A stretch of 64,000 nt of DNA from Coxiella endosymbiont of Dermacentor marginatus (GTDB lineage: Bacteria; Pseudomonadota; Gammaproteobacteria; Coxiellales; Coxiellaceae), in assembly GCF_907164955.1 (NCBI RefSeq), contig NZ_OU015521.1, positions 310,001 through 374,000 on the forward strand, read 5' to 3'. The position numbers were made by a program, and so were the translations under genes. Numbering within the stretch: the first letter of the stretch is position 1; each line of letters starts with the position of its first letter. Positions 22,160 through 31,983 of the stretch are shown piece after piece. The notes under the pieces are model-generated. The model saw only the letters and a list, made by a program, of their open reading frames with translations, had not been told where the DNA came from and ran no database searches.

Positions 22160-23807
22160 ATCAATAAAAGTATGCGGGGATATTTCCTGAGCCGCAACTC
22201 CCTTATTCAATATACTAAATATTCACCATAATTATTCTATTCTAGCATGGCTATGAAAAATATATGGATCAAATCGCCGTGAACTATTTGCACGGTTTTC
22301 TATTAATAAACTTACTACTAGCTGCTGTTAAAAACGGAGAGTAAGAAATTGAGTTCGATAAGCTTTGACTGTTAAAAAACAGGTAGCGGACAGAATGCTT
22401 TCCTTTTAAAGATTGATTTATTATCGAAGATACCAAAACTATTGATCAAATCCAATAGAGAAATACTTAATTAATCTATCGAATAATCCTATTTAATCGA
22501 TTTTTGGTCCGAGCAAACTCCTATCTTTCTAAATATTCCAGATGTATTTCTTATTTTCAAGTGAATACGAATAAAGAGTTATTTTCTTTCGGTATAAGTG
22601 ATTATTGAAGATACTTCATTAGCCTTAGTGTAATTTATTTTCATATGATCTTTTATTTAGCTTAATGGTGGTATATTAAAAGGCACCTGAATGGATTATT
22701 TTAAATATATCTGATTTTAAAACAGACCCAGAGTAGAATGAAAGTAATTGGTGATGATACTGTCATAATTAATTAATTTCTCTTCTCACAACATCGTATT
22801 TTTAGTAGGTATGTCTCAAATATGGGTGAAAAGATTTAATTTGGCAATTCTCTTAAATCAGCTGTTAGGTATACAGAGTATAAAACCTTAAAATCCTTGA
22901 CAGACGCAGGAGGATTTTAGAGCATAAGATGTTAACGTATTCGTATCAATTAGAAAAATTTCGAAAAAATTTTATTAAATTTTTTAAGTAATAGATGCTA
23001 TTCAAAAAGTAGTAGACCCGTTAGTTAAATAATCTCCTAATCAAATCTACCATAGAAAATGCCTATAAGCTATAAATATTAAAGTATATTTGGCAGGAAA
23101 ATGGTAGAACAGAAAAAATATAGGCGAAAACCCAATTCCATTATTTTATTAGCTATTAGAAAATTGTTAATATATTGATAAATTTAAAATAGTGATTTTA
23201 AATTGGTTTTAATTAGTAAAGTAAAGACTTTTTAGCTTTTTAGTAAGACGTGCAAAGCTTTTAATATAAAATAACTGCTTTTACAGAATTACCATTTGGA
23301 ATAATATGGTATTGAGTCGGTTTAATTTAAAAACTCATATTTTTGTAACTCATTTCGATTAGGTACGTAAGGTAGTGTTTTCAATTAAAATAGTAGAGCA
23401 GTTGAACCGGTATTGAATCTTAGAATTGTTTCTCCACTAAGCATTTATATTCAAATCAATACTGATAAGGAGAAAAGTAAGAACGGGAACTAATCTGTTG
23501 ATTTACTTAAATTTTCTACTAAAATAAATAAGTGCAAGTGATTATGATTGCATAGTTTAATGGTTATTTCAGATTGTTAAAAGACGAGTTTAATGCAAAA
23601 AAAAGACCTTAAGAAATAAAACATGCCCAACAACAATAAATAAAGCAATATTTTTACTAGATATCTTATCGATGAGAAACTCGCAATTTTTAGGTAGTAA
23701 TTATAATTAAAGAAACGATGAGCATGGACCGCATTGATACTAATTTTGGTTCGCAAAATGAAAACACTTATGTTTATTTATGAAGCAATTATGTAAGAGA
23801 TTGACAC
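22160..23807. other. Gap between divergent yqgE and proC
   Basis: 1.6 kb without an intact gene. In several gammaproteobacteria pilT and yggS occupy this interval, transcribed toward proC, and the size would suit both. A plus-strand scrap just before proC (about 23720-23760, TMSMDRIDTNFG) faintly recalls the C-terminal motif of YggS, but I would not assign it. It must also contain the divergent promoters. Confidence 0.4.
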
Positions 23808-24638
23808 ATGAATAAAGCTAATCTTACGTTCATTGGTGGTGGTAACATGGCACGCAGTATCGTGATGGGTCTACTTGCTGATGGATATAATCCTGATCGT
23901 ATTTGTGTGACAAACCGAACTTTAGATAATCTTACTTTTTTTCAGGAAGAATGCAAAGTTCGCACGACGCAGAATAATCGCGAGGGCATAACTAACGCTG
24001 ACATTATCGTTTTAGCCGTGAAACCTAATCAGATTAAAGGAGTATGCGAAGAATTAACAGGTATCAGTTGTGATTTTCGTCCTCTTATTATCTCTGTGGC
24101 TGTTGGTGTTCCTATTAAGTTACTTCAACAATGGCTAAAAAGCGATTTAGCTATCATAAGGGCAATGCCGAATGCTCCAGTTTCGGTGGGAGCAGGCGCA
24201 ACTGCTTTATTTGCTAGTGAGCAAGTAACTAAGCAGCAAAGAAATTTAGTGGAATCTATTCTTCGAGTCGTTGGGCTTGTGGTTTGGTTATCTTTAGAAA
24301 ATCAGATTGATGCAGTGGCCGCTCTTTCGGGTTCTGGACCAGCTTATATTTCTTTTGTGATGGAGGCTTTGCAAGAAGCGGCAAAGCCTTTGCAGCTATC
24401 GAAAGAAGTGGTGCAACTGCTGATAGCTCAAACGGTGTTAGGTACTGCGCGAATGTTTCTGGAAAAGGAACAAAATGTGGTCCAATTACGTCGATTTGTA
24501 ACCTCGCCAGGTGGCATAACCGAACAAGCAATGAAAATATTAGAGTTAGGTAATTTACCGAAATTATTTGACAATGCATTGAGGGCAGCTCTTCAACGTG
24601 CTAGGGAATTATCTGCTGCATTAGAGAAAGCGGTTTAA
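23808..24638 (+). CDS. proC: Pyrroline-5-carboxylate reductase
   Basis: Last step of proline synthesis, reducing pyrroline-5-carboxylate with NAD(P)H. The Rossmann motif FIGGGNMARSIVMGLL is at residues 8-23, then ADIIVLAVKPNQ, MPNAPVSVGAGATAL, ALSGSGPAYISFVMEAL and RRFVTSPGGITEQA at the C-terminal dimer domain. Length (276) is normal. It stands alone on the plus strand, with trxA starting about 675 bp downstream. Intact. Confidence 0.96.
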   Translation: MNKANLTFIGGGNMARSIVMGLLADGYNPDRICVTNRTLDNLTFFQEECKVRTTQNNREGITNADIIVLAVKPNQIKGVCEELTGISCDFRPLIISVAVGVPIKLLQQWLKSDLAIIRAMPNAPVSVGAGATALFASEQVTKQQRNLVESILRVVGLVVWLSLENQIDAVAALSGSGPAYISFVMEALQEAAKPLQLSKEVVQLLIAQTVLGTARMFLEKEQNVVQLRRFVTSPGGITEQAMKILELGNLPKLFDNALRAALQRARELSAALEKAV

Positions 24639-25313
24639 TATCCTCATTGTACTGGTCAACAAGGTAGAAAAGTCCATAATTTACCTTTCAAATACTTATT
24701 GTATTAATATCATGACTGCTTACATGAAAAGATCGTTTAACAAGATTGGACTTTTGTAAAATACTATCCTTAATTAGTAAAGCTAAAAAAATTATAGTGA
24801 TTAAAATAAAGGTAATTGAGATTAAAATTTAATGCTCAGAAAAATATTCATATCCTTAAAATGGAGATATGATTGTATTTAAGAACCTAGCATATTTCAA
24901 TTACTGATGATAGTTTTCAAGCTTATTCAGATCTTTCTTGTATTTAGATTGTTTTATATTTAGGTAATACTCTCATCGAGTAAACTTATGTATAATAGCA
25001 ATTAGGCTTTGAACAGTAAATTTAGAAATTATGTTCCAACGCTATCATTGCCCAAATAATCATACATTATCCACTTTTTGTTTAGTTTCTTTTTTAAAAT
25101 AATTTTTTGATTATAGAGCCTCTATGCGTTCGTATGTCGACTTATTCTAACCGTGCTAGATTTGCTTTTACCTATTCTCTTGTTGATATTTCTGTAGTTA
25201 ATTTCAATAATTATGCCAATCCTATGATAGAAATAGAGAAAAAGCGTTATTTTAGGAAATAGTTGCTGAAGCATACGGATTCGATTAGCATGTTAGAAAT
25301 GGAGGGTAACTTA
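24639..25313. other. Intergenic gap between proC and trxA
   Basis: About 670 bp, AT-rich. yggT often follows proC but I see no trace of it. One isolated TTATCCAC occurs near 25068, too lonely to call an origin. The strong ribosome site of trxA lies at the right end (GGAGGG about 25301-25306). Confidence 0.4.
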
Positions 25314-25649
25314 ATGAGCGAATATGTACAATCCACTTCGGATAAGAATTTTAGTAAAGATGTTCTTAAAGAAGATAAGCCTGTGCTTGTCGATTTCTGG
25401 GCTGAATGGTGTCAGCCCTGCAAAATGATTAGTCCGATTGTAGAAGAAATAGCTAAAGAATACTCTGATCGTGTTAAAGTATTTAAGATGAATGTAGATG
25501 ATAATACTGAAACGCCAGCTAAATATGGCATAAGGGGAATACCTAGTCTTTTAATCTTTCGTGAAGGGGATGTCATTGCTACGAAGGTAGGGGCATTGAG
25601 TAAATCACAGCTAGCTGCTTTTTTAGACGGGAGCTTGCATTCTTCATAA
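25314..25649 (+). CDS. trxA: Thioredoxin 1 with a WCQPC active site
   Basis: Cytoplasmic dithiol reductant. The 111-residue fold is typical: VLVDFWAEWCQPCKMISPI holds the active site, then the cis-proline loop RGIPSLLIF and the C-terminal helix KSQLAAFLDG. The active-site dipeptide is Gln-Pro instead of the usual Gly-Pro, which could tune redox potential. I start at ATG 25314 with GGAGGG seven bases upstream; a TTG at 25263 in frame is much weaker. rho follows 188 bp downstream, as in many gammaproteobacteria. Confidence 0.96.
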   Translation: MSEYVQSTSDKNFSKDVLKEDKPVLVDFWAEWCQPCKMISPIVEEIAKEYSDRVKVFKMNVDDNTETPAKYGIRGIPSLLIFREGDVIATKVGALSKSQLAAFLDGSLHSS

Positions 25650-25837
25650 TTAAAATAAGCTATTACTTAAAATCCTTTCCTATATCATGGTTGGCCTATC
25701 AGTTACGATCCTATTGCTTTCAGGTGTGTTCCAGCTATTTAAGTACTAGTTTAGGATGTAGTTTGTAAGGACTGGTCAAATAAACAGACAAGCTTTAATC
25801 GATTTATCTAGATAACGAAGAGGTTTTATCACAAGTT

Positions 25838-27094
25838 ATGAACTTAACTGAGCTTAAACAAAAATCAGTTCCAGAGTTAATGGAAATTGCCCAAGAGATG
25901 AATTTAGAGTATGTATCACGCTCTAGAAAGCAAGATATCATTTTTGCGGTTTTAAAATCGCATGCTAAGAAAGGAGAGGACATTTTTGGTGATGGTGTTC
26001 TAGAAATTCTCCAGGATGGTTTTGGATTTTTGCGCTCTGCTGATAGTTCTTATTTGGCTGGTCCTGATGATATTTATGTTTCTCCTAGCCAAATTCGAAG
26101 ATTTAATTTACGTACCGGGGATACTATTTCAGGGAAAATCCGCCCACCTAAAGAAGGTGAACGCTACTTTGCCTTATTACAAGTGAATGAAATTAATTTA
26201 GAAAAACCCGAAGCTTCTAAAGGCAAAATTCTTTTTGAAAACCTCACACCACTTTTTCCAAATGAACAAATTCAAATGGAAATGGGAAATGGCAGTACGG
26301 AAGATATTACTGCTCGAATTATTGATTTAGTAGCACCTATTGGAAAAGGTCAAAGGGGTTTAATCGTTTCACCACCCAAGGTTGGTAAAACGATGATGTT
26401 ACAAAACATTGCCCATTCCATTACTAGTAATCATCCAGAATGTGTGTTAATTGTATTGTTAATTGATGAACGGCCGGAAGAAGTAACGGAAATGGATCGC
26501 TCCGTAAAAGGAGAAGTAGTAGCTAGCACCTTTGATGAACCTGCTGCACGTCACGTACAAGTAGCAGAAATGGTTATTGAAAAAGCGAAACGACTCGTAG
26601 AGCACAAGAAAGATGTTGTAATTTTGCTCGATTCTATAACCCGTTTGGCACGTGCTTATAATACTGTAATTCCAGCTTCAGGAAAAGTTTTAACCGGCGG
26701 TGTGGATGCGAATGCACTTCAAAGACCTAAACGCTTTTTTGGAGCTGCGCGTAATATCGAAGAAGGTGGCAGCTTGACAATTATTGCAACTGCTTTAATA
26801 GAGACTGGTTCTAAAATGGATGATGTAATTTATGAGGAATTTAAGGGTACGGGTAATATGGAAATTCATTTGGATCGTCGAATTGCTGAGAAACGAATAT
26901 TTCCATCTATTAATATTAATCGCTCCGGTACGCGGAGAGAAGAACTAATGATGAAGCAGGATATTTTACAAAAAGTATGGATCCTTCGTAAAATTTTACA
27001 ACCTATGGATGAAGTGGTAGCAAGCGAATTTTTAATTAATCGCTTAAAACTAACAAAAACAAATAATGATTTCTTTGACTCAATGAAGGGTTAA
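25838..27094 (+). CDS. rho: Transcription termination factor Rho
   Basis: Hexameric RNA helicase that ends transcripts. The 418-residue protein has the N-terminal helical and cold-shock RNA-binding domain ([20 protein letters not shown], about residues 61-80), Walker [11 protein letters not shown], Walker [17 protein letters not shown], and the Q- and R-loop region with [20 protein letters not shown]. Length matches E. coli (419). In a genome where factor-independent terminators are hard to find by eye, Rho may carry much of the load; that is inference. Confidence 0.98.
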   Translation: MNLTELKQKSVPELMEIAQEMNLEYVSRSRKQDIIFAVLKSHAKKGEDIFGDGVLEILQDGFGFLRSADSSYLAGPDDIYVSPSQIRRFNLRTGDTISGKIRPPKEGERYFALLQVNEINLEKPEASKGKILFENLTPLFPNEQIQMEMGNGSTEDITARIIDLVAPIGKGQRGLIVSPPKVGKTMMLQNIAHSITSNHPECVLIVLLIDERPEEVTEMDRSVKGEVVASTFDEPAARHVQVAEMVIEKAKRLVEHKKDVVILLDSITRLARAYNTVIPASGKVLTGGVDANALQRPKRFFGAARNIEEGGSLTIIATALIETGSKMDDVIYEEFKGTGNMEIHLDRRIAEKRIFPSININRSGTRREELMMKQDILQKVWILRKILQPMDEVVASEFLINRLKLTKTNNDFFDSMKG

Positions 27095-27411
27095 AGTCTT
27101 TTCTTGTTCCACAGCAGGTAATACATGCTTATGTGCACTTTCTTTTATTTAGAATATCAGATTTTTGGGGTTGAAAAGGTAAATACATAAGTCTGTTTTA
27201 GTATTTGGGAATGATAAAAATAAATTTAAGGAAATACCATATAAAGAATTGCTCATAACTTGAATCTTCCTAATTAAGAGCTGGATTATAAAATCTCCCG
27301 ATAAGACCTATAATATGCGAATTACCAAAGGATATTTCATTATTATAGGTCTTATCGGGAGATTTTATAATCCAGTGCGACAAGTGCAAAGATTTCTCCC
27401 ACTTTTTGCGT
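27095..27411. other. Interval between convergent rho and the hemY pseudogene
   Basis: Just over 300 bp with no coding sign. Its main content is the 34-bp perfect inverted repeat at 27281-27375, described separately. Confidence 0.6.
27281..27375. repeat. 34-bp perfect inverted repeat, candidate bidirectional terminator
   Basis: Left arm 27281-27314 and right arm 27342-27375 are exact reverse complements over 34 bases around a 27-base spacer. The inner part contains AAATCTCCCGATAAGACC. It lies between convergent rho (ends 27094) and the broken hemY (to 27412). The arm length and perfection are striking in decaying DNA. It could end transcription from both sides or be a small mobile-element-like repeat; the loop has no coding potential. 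Confidence 0.85.
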
Positions 27412-27833
27412 TCATAGGCTTATTGGACTAAGAAAACCTTGATTGGCAGTCAAATGTAATTGATTAAGAAGACAAGAAGACCTTTGGGTCATCCTTATTG
27501 ATTTTATTAAAAGTCTATTTGGTAGATTGCTAGCACATCCTTTGGAAAGTGCATACAGAACTAGTAGTAGTGAAATGACGGACTGCTTCGATAAATCTAC
27601 ATTCTCGAATATCGTTACATATTCTTTAAAAGATGAGCAGCGTAAATAAGTAGACGCAAAATCAAATAAAGCAAAAGAAAGAGAACAATCAAAGAAATGA
27701 TAGCTACACAAAGAGTTGTTTCAATACTCCAATGATGGTAAATGATTAATACATGGCCTGTATCTTGAGTCATTGCTAATCCTAACCAAAACGATAATAA
27801 AAGAAGAAGAAATAATAAAATTAAAAATTTCAT
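27412..27833 (-). pseudogene. hemY: hemY pseudogene (HemY N-terminal, frameshifted)
   Basis: The first 72 codons (27615-27833) look like HemY: a membrane segment, then TGHVLIIYHHWSIETTL and a second membrane segment, as in the Escherichia protein. That frame then stops. The next frame continues to 27412 with LYALSKGCASNL and NRLLIKSIRMTQ, which resemble the TPR-like region after the membrane part. Full HemY is near 390 residues, so the rest is gone. It follows hemX by 6 bp, as in many gammaproteobacteria. The first ORF alone could still make a two-helix membrane peptide. Confidence 0.78.
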
Positions 27834-27839
27834 TTTTTA

Positions 27840-28790
27840 TTAAAAAGTTGAGATATTAGCTATCGCTCGCAAGGACTTTAAAGCGGAGAAAGTAGGTTCA
27901 ATATTAATCTTAACTAGCGCCTGAATTTTCTTGATAAGCTTGGCTGTTTCGATTTGATTAGAATTGTATTCATATAATCGCTGAATAGCGGTTTTTAAAC
28001 TTTTTTGATAGAGGAAAGCATTGTGATTGAGTAACGCCCATTGTGCTTGAGATAAATTTAACTGTATGTTTTCTTCAAAAAATAAAGTTCGTTGAGATTC
28101 TAATACCGGTGAAGTAGAAGGATAGTCAACGTGTCGGACGATAAAGAGTTTTTTTAAGCCACCCAGATTATATTTAAGTCTTTTACACCAATTTCTTCCT
28201 TCTTGTTTAGATTCAATTCTTACTGATGTTATTTTGGACTCCCTCGAAGGGAATGTCGATAGATTATTTGTTTCGGTTTTTAGTTGATCGAATCGACCAG
28301 ACAACTTTGTCACTTCAACACTTGGAGTAACAGAAAGAATAGTTATGTCTTGATTGATCGCCTCCTTTAATGTAAGGAGATTCTTTTGTGAAGAAGATTC
28401 TAATTGTTGTCGTGCCAATTTCAATAATTGGCGGGCATTAATAGAGTCTTTTCCAATCATTAAATAGATATTAGCTAATCGAATTAAATAAGCTGCTTTG
28501 GCTATTTTTTTTTCAGAATCAGTCTGACTAAATCTTTGAAAAAATTGGGTAAGGCTTTCCTGGTCGGCATTGATGGTTGCTTGCATTTGTGCTCGTGATT
28601 GTTGAAAATCGGCTCTTAGCTTATTTAACGTACGTTCACATCGATGAGCATCAAGATAATACCAGATAGCGATACTAGAGCTTATACCTCCTACTAGAGC
28701 CAAAATAAGTATAACTGTACTAAATAATAAACTAGGGAATTGAGAACTAGGTTTTATTAGTTTTTTTGGTAAATTATTTGTGGTAGGCAT
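27840..28790 (-). CDS. hemX: HemX-like membrane protein
   Basis: Member of the HemX family, once labelled uroporphyrinogen methyltransferase but lacking that catalytic domain; role uncertain. A single membrane anchor lies at about residues 22-45 (LLFSTVILILALVGGISSSI), followed by a long helical, probably periplasmic region with AAYLIRLANIYLMIGKDSIN and later FFEENIQLNLSQAQWALL. I chose ATG 28788-28790 (316 residues) rather than the TTG at 28799. It is shorter than the 390-residue E. coli protein but looks intact. hemC and hemD, usual upstream partners, are not present here. Confidence 0.88.
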   Translation of the reverse strand: MPTTNNLPKKLIKPSSQFPSLLFSTVILILALVGGISSSIAIWYYLDAHRCERTLNKLRADFQQSRAQMQATINADQESLTQFFQRFSQTDSEKKIAKAAYLIRLANIYLMIGKDSINARQLLKLARQQLESSSQKNLLTLKEAINQDITILSVTPSVEVTKLSGRFDQLKTETNNLSTFPSRESKITSVRIESKQEGRNWCKRLKYNLGGLKKLFIVRHVDYPSTSPVLESQRTLFFEENIQLNLSQAQWALLNHNAFLYQKSLKTAIQRLYEYNSNQIETAKLIKKIQALVKINIEPTFSALKSLRAIANISTF

Positions 28791-29323
28791 TTCTTGCAAG
28801 ATTTTCCCTATTAAAAATTAATTTGATCTGCCTTGAAATTTGAGTTGCCTTGAAAATAGCTGATTTTTGAAATATTTCGATAACAGATTTCCTATGGTGT
28901 TTTCTTCCATTATTATATAATTTAAATTCATGAGAAGCACCGTATCGCATCACTTTCATTTTGTTAATGACGAGTAATAGTGCTGTTCAACCACTACTAA
29001 TGAAAAGAAAATAAATTTCTTAGATTTTGAAAATTTTTCATACTTGACGATCATTATAGCATGGATAAATTTCTTAGTTGAGGTTTCAATTGTTTTGAGA
29101 TCTACCGAAGATTTTTCTCATCAATAAAAAAAACTGAAACCATCCTTACAGAAAACTCTTTTGATATATGTAAGTGCGGTACAATTACCGCTAATCTAAA
29201 CACATTGTTTTTTAATTTGATTTAAAGGTTTTACATTGTAGAAAACAATAGTTTTTATTCGCTTTCTCAATAACATTTTCGGTTGTTTTTCTTGATCTTT
29301 AAGAACGGGTAATAACTATGATC
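28791..29323. other. Gap upstream of hemX
   Basis: About 530 bp of AT-rich sequence. hemD precedes hemX in many relatives, but I recognise no HemD motif. A 61-codon minus ORF (28774-28959), mostly in this gap and overlapping the hemX start, has no known counterpart that I can name. Confidence 0.4.
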
Positions 29324-29656
29324 CTATCTTTTCTTGACTTTTTCGAATAAAGATTCTACTTTCCATGCTGCATAAGCTGGTGTTTCATAAGGATGAACAT
29401 GTATTAGTTCTTCCAATACAGCTTGCAAATGCTCATTTTCACACATGATCTCCACTAAATACTCTTTAACGGTTTCAATCTGACCCTGTGTGCCTATATA
29501 AGGCTTGCTGCCATTCAGAGGACGATACTGGCCTGTTCCTGATGTTTGCCACGAACAGTAATCGTAATCGCCTATCCGACCTGCCCCCTTTGCAAATAAA
29601 GCAGTTTTAACTGAATCTAAATGCTTTTTAGGAACATAAAAAGCGATCTTGTACAC
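29324..29656 (-). CDS. NIF3/YqfO-like C-terminal domain protein
   Basis: Small stand-alone protein of the fold found inserted in NIF3/YqfO proteins and distantly like the CutA/PII fold; biochemical role unknown. The 110-residue sequence has the family marks KIAFYVPKKHLDSVKTAL, GAGRIGDYDYCSWQT, QYRPLNGSKPYIG and HVHPYETPAYAAW. The start is GTG at 29656, supported by GAGG eight bases before it. A duplicated TATA-rich block (29680-29720) lies just upstream and may hold its promoter. aroD lies 87 bp upstream on the same strand. Confidence 0.85.
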   Translation of the reverse strand: MYKIAFYVPKKHLDSVKTALFAKGAGRIGDYDYCSWQTSGTGQYRPLNGSKPYIGTQGQIETVKEYLVEIMCENEHLQAVLEELIHVHPYETPAYAAWKVESLFEKVKKR

Positions 29657-29679
29657 AGTAAATTCCTCATGAAACTGAT

Positions 29680-29720
29680 TATCTTAATTATATACTGTGA
29701 GTATCTTAAATTATATACTG
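29680..29720. repeat. Tandem duplication in a probable promoter
   Basis: Two near-identical copies of TATCTTAATTATATACTG (the second with one extra A) lie at 29680-29697 and 29702-29720, period about 22. On the minus strand each gives a TATAAT-like box upstream of the NIF3-like gene. Confidence 0.6.
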
Positions 29721-29743
29721 ATGAATTATAGCGAAATAGTGTC

Positions 29744-30430
29744 TCAGTAACCTAAAATTTCTTGGAGATTATTATAGAAATTTTCTATTGCTTGATAAGT
29801 AATTTGTGCTAATGCTGATTTCGTTTCCTTCAGAGAGGCGAAGGTTAAATATGCCCCCAATAGGGGCGACAACAATCGGGTTATTTTTCCTTGTTTGCCC
29901 ATGCCCAACACAATCATATTTTCATTTTCTTTTTTATTGATTAGTAATTGAAATAAAGTCTTAACATCAATTTTGCTATTCGCCATAACTGAAAATTTTA
30001 GAATATCTGGCTTAAAATCCCGCATATGTGATGCGATAGTTTTAAGCTCTTTTAAATTTGGAGTTTTTTCGAAGTTATGATAAGAGAGAATAAATTTGAC
30101 TTTTTTGTTTTGAATAGTAATTTTATTTGCAATACAAAAATCAATATCAAGATAATTGAATCCGAGGTTATTTCCCATTTGTAAAATTTCATTTTGCTTT
30201 TCTAGAGTACCTTCGAAATTCCCTCCCTCCTTTTTAGAACGACAGCATAGGATAGATCTTTTATTAGTACGTTTTGCAATAACACTGAGCATTTCTAAAT
30301 TTATATTTTTAATATAATCTACACGCAGCTCCACAAAATTAGCTAAGTTTTGGGATTTCTTGAGCTGTAATAAAAACGATTTGAGAGTTTTTCCAGTTAC
30401 TGGAATGCAGATTTTTGAGTTATTCAACAT
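29744..30430 (-). CDS. aroD: 3-dehydroquinate dehydratase, type I
   Basis: Third step of the shikimate pathway through a Schiff-base lysine. Visible motifs: ANFVELRVDYI near residue 31-41, SYHNFEKTP with the catalytic His, and KPDILKFSVMAN with the Schiff-base Lys, then VLGMGKQGKITRLL near the C-terminus. At 228 residues it is slightly shorter than E. coli (252). Retention implies aromatic or folate synthesis is still needed, though other aro genes are not in this window. Confidence 0.92.
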   Translation of the reverse strand: MLNNSKICIPVTGKTLKSFLLQLKKSQNLANFVELRVDYIKNINLEMLSVIAKRTNKRSILCCRSKKEGGNFEGTLEKQNEILQMGNNLGFNYLDIDFCIANKITIQNKKVKFILSYHNFEKTPNLKELKTIASHMRDFKPDILKFSVMANSKIDVKTLFQLLINKKENENMIVLGMGKQGKITRLLSPLLGAYLTFASLKETKSALAQITYQAIENFYNNLQEILGY

Positions 30431-31092
30431 TTTTTTAATTACGTTAATATTGAATTAAAAATTTGATTTTAAAAAATTACTGAATGTTTTGCAGCAATTA
30501 TTTATGTTTCTTCAAGTTTACCATAATCATATAATTATATATGTTCAAAGAACTGCCTGACTTTCTTAATCATGACAGAGCGAAGATATCCGTTGTTAAT
30601 TATTCTATGTTCTGAAATTTTGCGAAAAACCCATGCTAAATTTATAATCAACAGCTCGTACGTAATCATGTATCGCATTTTATCATCTAATAATTTTAAT
30701 AAATCATGAAGCCAAATATCTTTCTATAGCATTTTACATTACTGATAGTTTCTTGCTAAATAGCGGGATATTTTCCATCTTCCATTTGGAAAGAATTAAA
30801 TTTATAACTGATTGAAATATCTTAGAAATCCTCGTAAAGCGGGAATTCATAATAATTAATTCTGCTTTGCCTGCAGCAACGGATCTTTAACAGAGTGAGA
30901 TAATATCGCTCTCTGTTTAGAAAAACGTGTTGCAAATCCTTAACGAAGAGATCTTTGTCGTTTCCTCTCTCGGATAACTTACTAGTTACTCGATTGTTTT
31001 CGTAGCTTGATTAATGATGGTGAAATAGATTAAGCGATAATTTTTTTGAAGTTGGTATTTTATAATTACAGTTATTTTATTTCTATTCACCG
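30431..31092. other. Gap between the acyltransferase gene and aroD
   Basis: About 660 bp with no gene. A weak bulged hairpin at about 30889-30917 (AACAGAG...CTCTGTT) could end the acyltransferase transcript, but it lacks the T run. Confidence 0.4.
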
Positions 31093-31983
31093 TTAATCGG
31101 TTGTGATACTTAGTTTATTTAACAATAAATCCTTGCTTTTCCAGATCGAATTTAGCCATTTCTGAAAATAACGACGAAAACTACGATCCTCATAGTAATC
31201 TCCAATAAGATTGGTGGTGATAGGTAATAATTCATAGAAAACTGTGACAGTAGAAAAATTACCACAAAAATATTTCCATAACGTGAGAGGCTGTGAATAA
31301 TGAATAGTCACATTTAAAATTCCACTTAACTCATGTCGTAATTCTTTTATAACAATAGCAATTCCACCGGATTTTGGCTTTAACAAATGTAAATAAGGAG
31401 AAGATTGGCGTTTTTGCTTAACTTTTGTAAAACGAGTACCCTCTACAAAATTCATTACCGTTGTCGGAAATTCTTTAAATTTTTCACATGCCTTTTTTGT
31501 AGTTTTAACGTCTTTTCCCTTCAATTCTGGTTGTTTTCGGACCTCATAGAGAGAATGACGGCGAAGAAAAGGATAACCCAAAGACCAACAACTTAGACCA
31601 AGTATAGGTAAGCCCCATAGTAATTCTTGTTTCATAAAAAATTTAATTACAGGAATTTTACGATCAAACACATACCCAAGTACTAATATATCAAGCCAAG
31701 TTTGATGATTGCTAATCAACAGATACCAGTGACGAGGAGAAAGATTATCTTTGCCTTCAATTTTCCATTTGTGACGGCGTAAGTTTAGAAATCTGCCAGA
31801 AATAGTGGCCCAGAAGGTAGGAAAGAATAAAGCGATCTTCATTAATGCTCGATACCAAGATTTAACTGGCATGAGTCGGGCTAGGAAGCCGAAAATAAGC
31901 GCAAATACTCCTAAGATAAGTGAGGAGATAATATAAAGAACAATAAGAAAAGTTCCTACCAAATAATTAAAGAGATGTTGCAT
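31093..31983 (-). CDS. PlsC/YihG-like acyltransferase
   Basis: Membrane lysophospholipid acyltransferase of the PlsC superfamily, closest in layout to E. coli YihG. The HX4D motif NHQTWLD is at residues 92-98 and the second block NFVEGTRFT at about 177-185. A hydrophobic N-terminal region (about residues 5-35) anchors it. 296 residues, near the YihG length. The substrate cannot be told from sequence; lysophosphatidic acid is likely for the superfamily. Gene stands alone between two gaps. Confidence 0.88.
   Translation of the reverse strand: MQHLFNYLVGTFLIVLYIISSLILGVFALIFGFLARLMPVKSWYRALMKIALFFPTFWATISGRFLNLRRHKWKIEGKDNLSPRHWYLLISNHQTWLDILVLGYVFDRKIPVIKFFMKQELLWGLPILGLSCWSLGYPFLRRHSLYEVRKQPELKGKDVKTTKKACEKFKEFPTTVMNFVEGTRFTKVKQKRQSSPYLHLLKPKSGGIAIVIKELRHELSGILNVTIHYSQPLTLWKYFCGNFSTVTVFYELLPITTNLIGDYYEDRSFRRYFQKWLNSIWKSKDLLLNKLSITTD

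Noticed and set aside
25060-25076. TTATCCAC as a DnaA box
   Set aside because: Single copies occur in several places in this window without clustering; no origin can be inferred.
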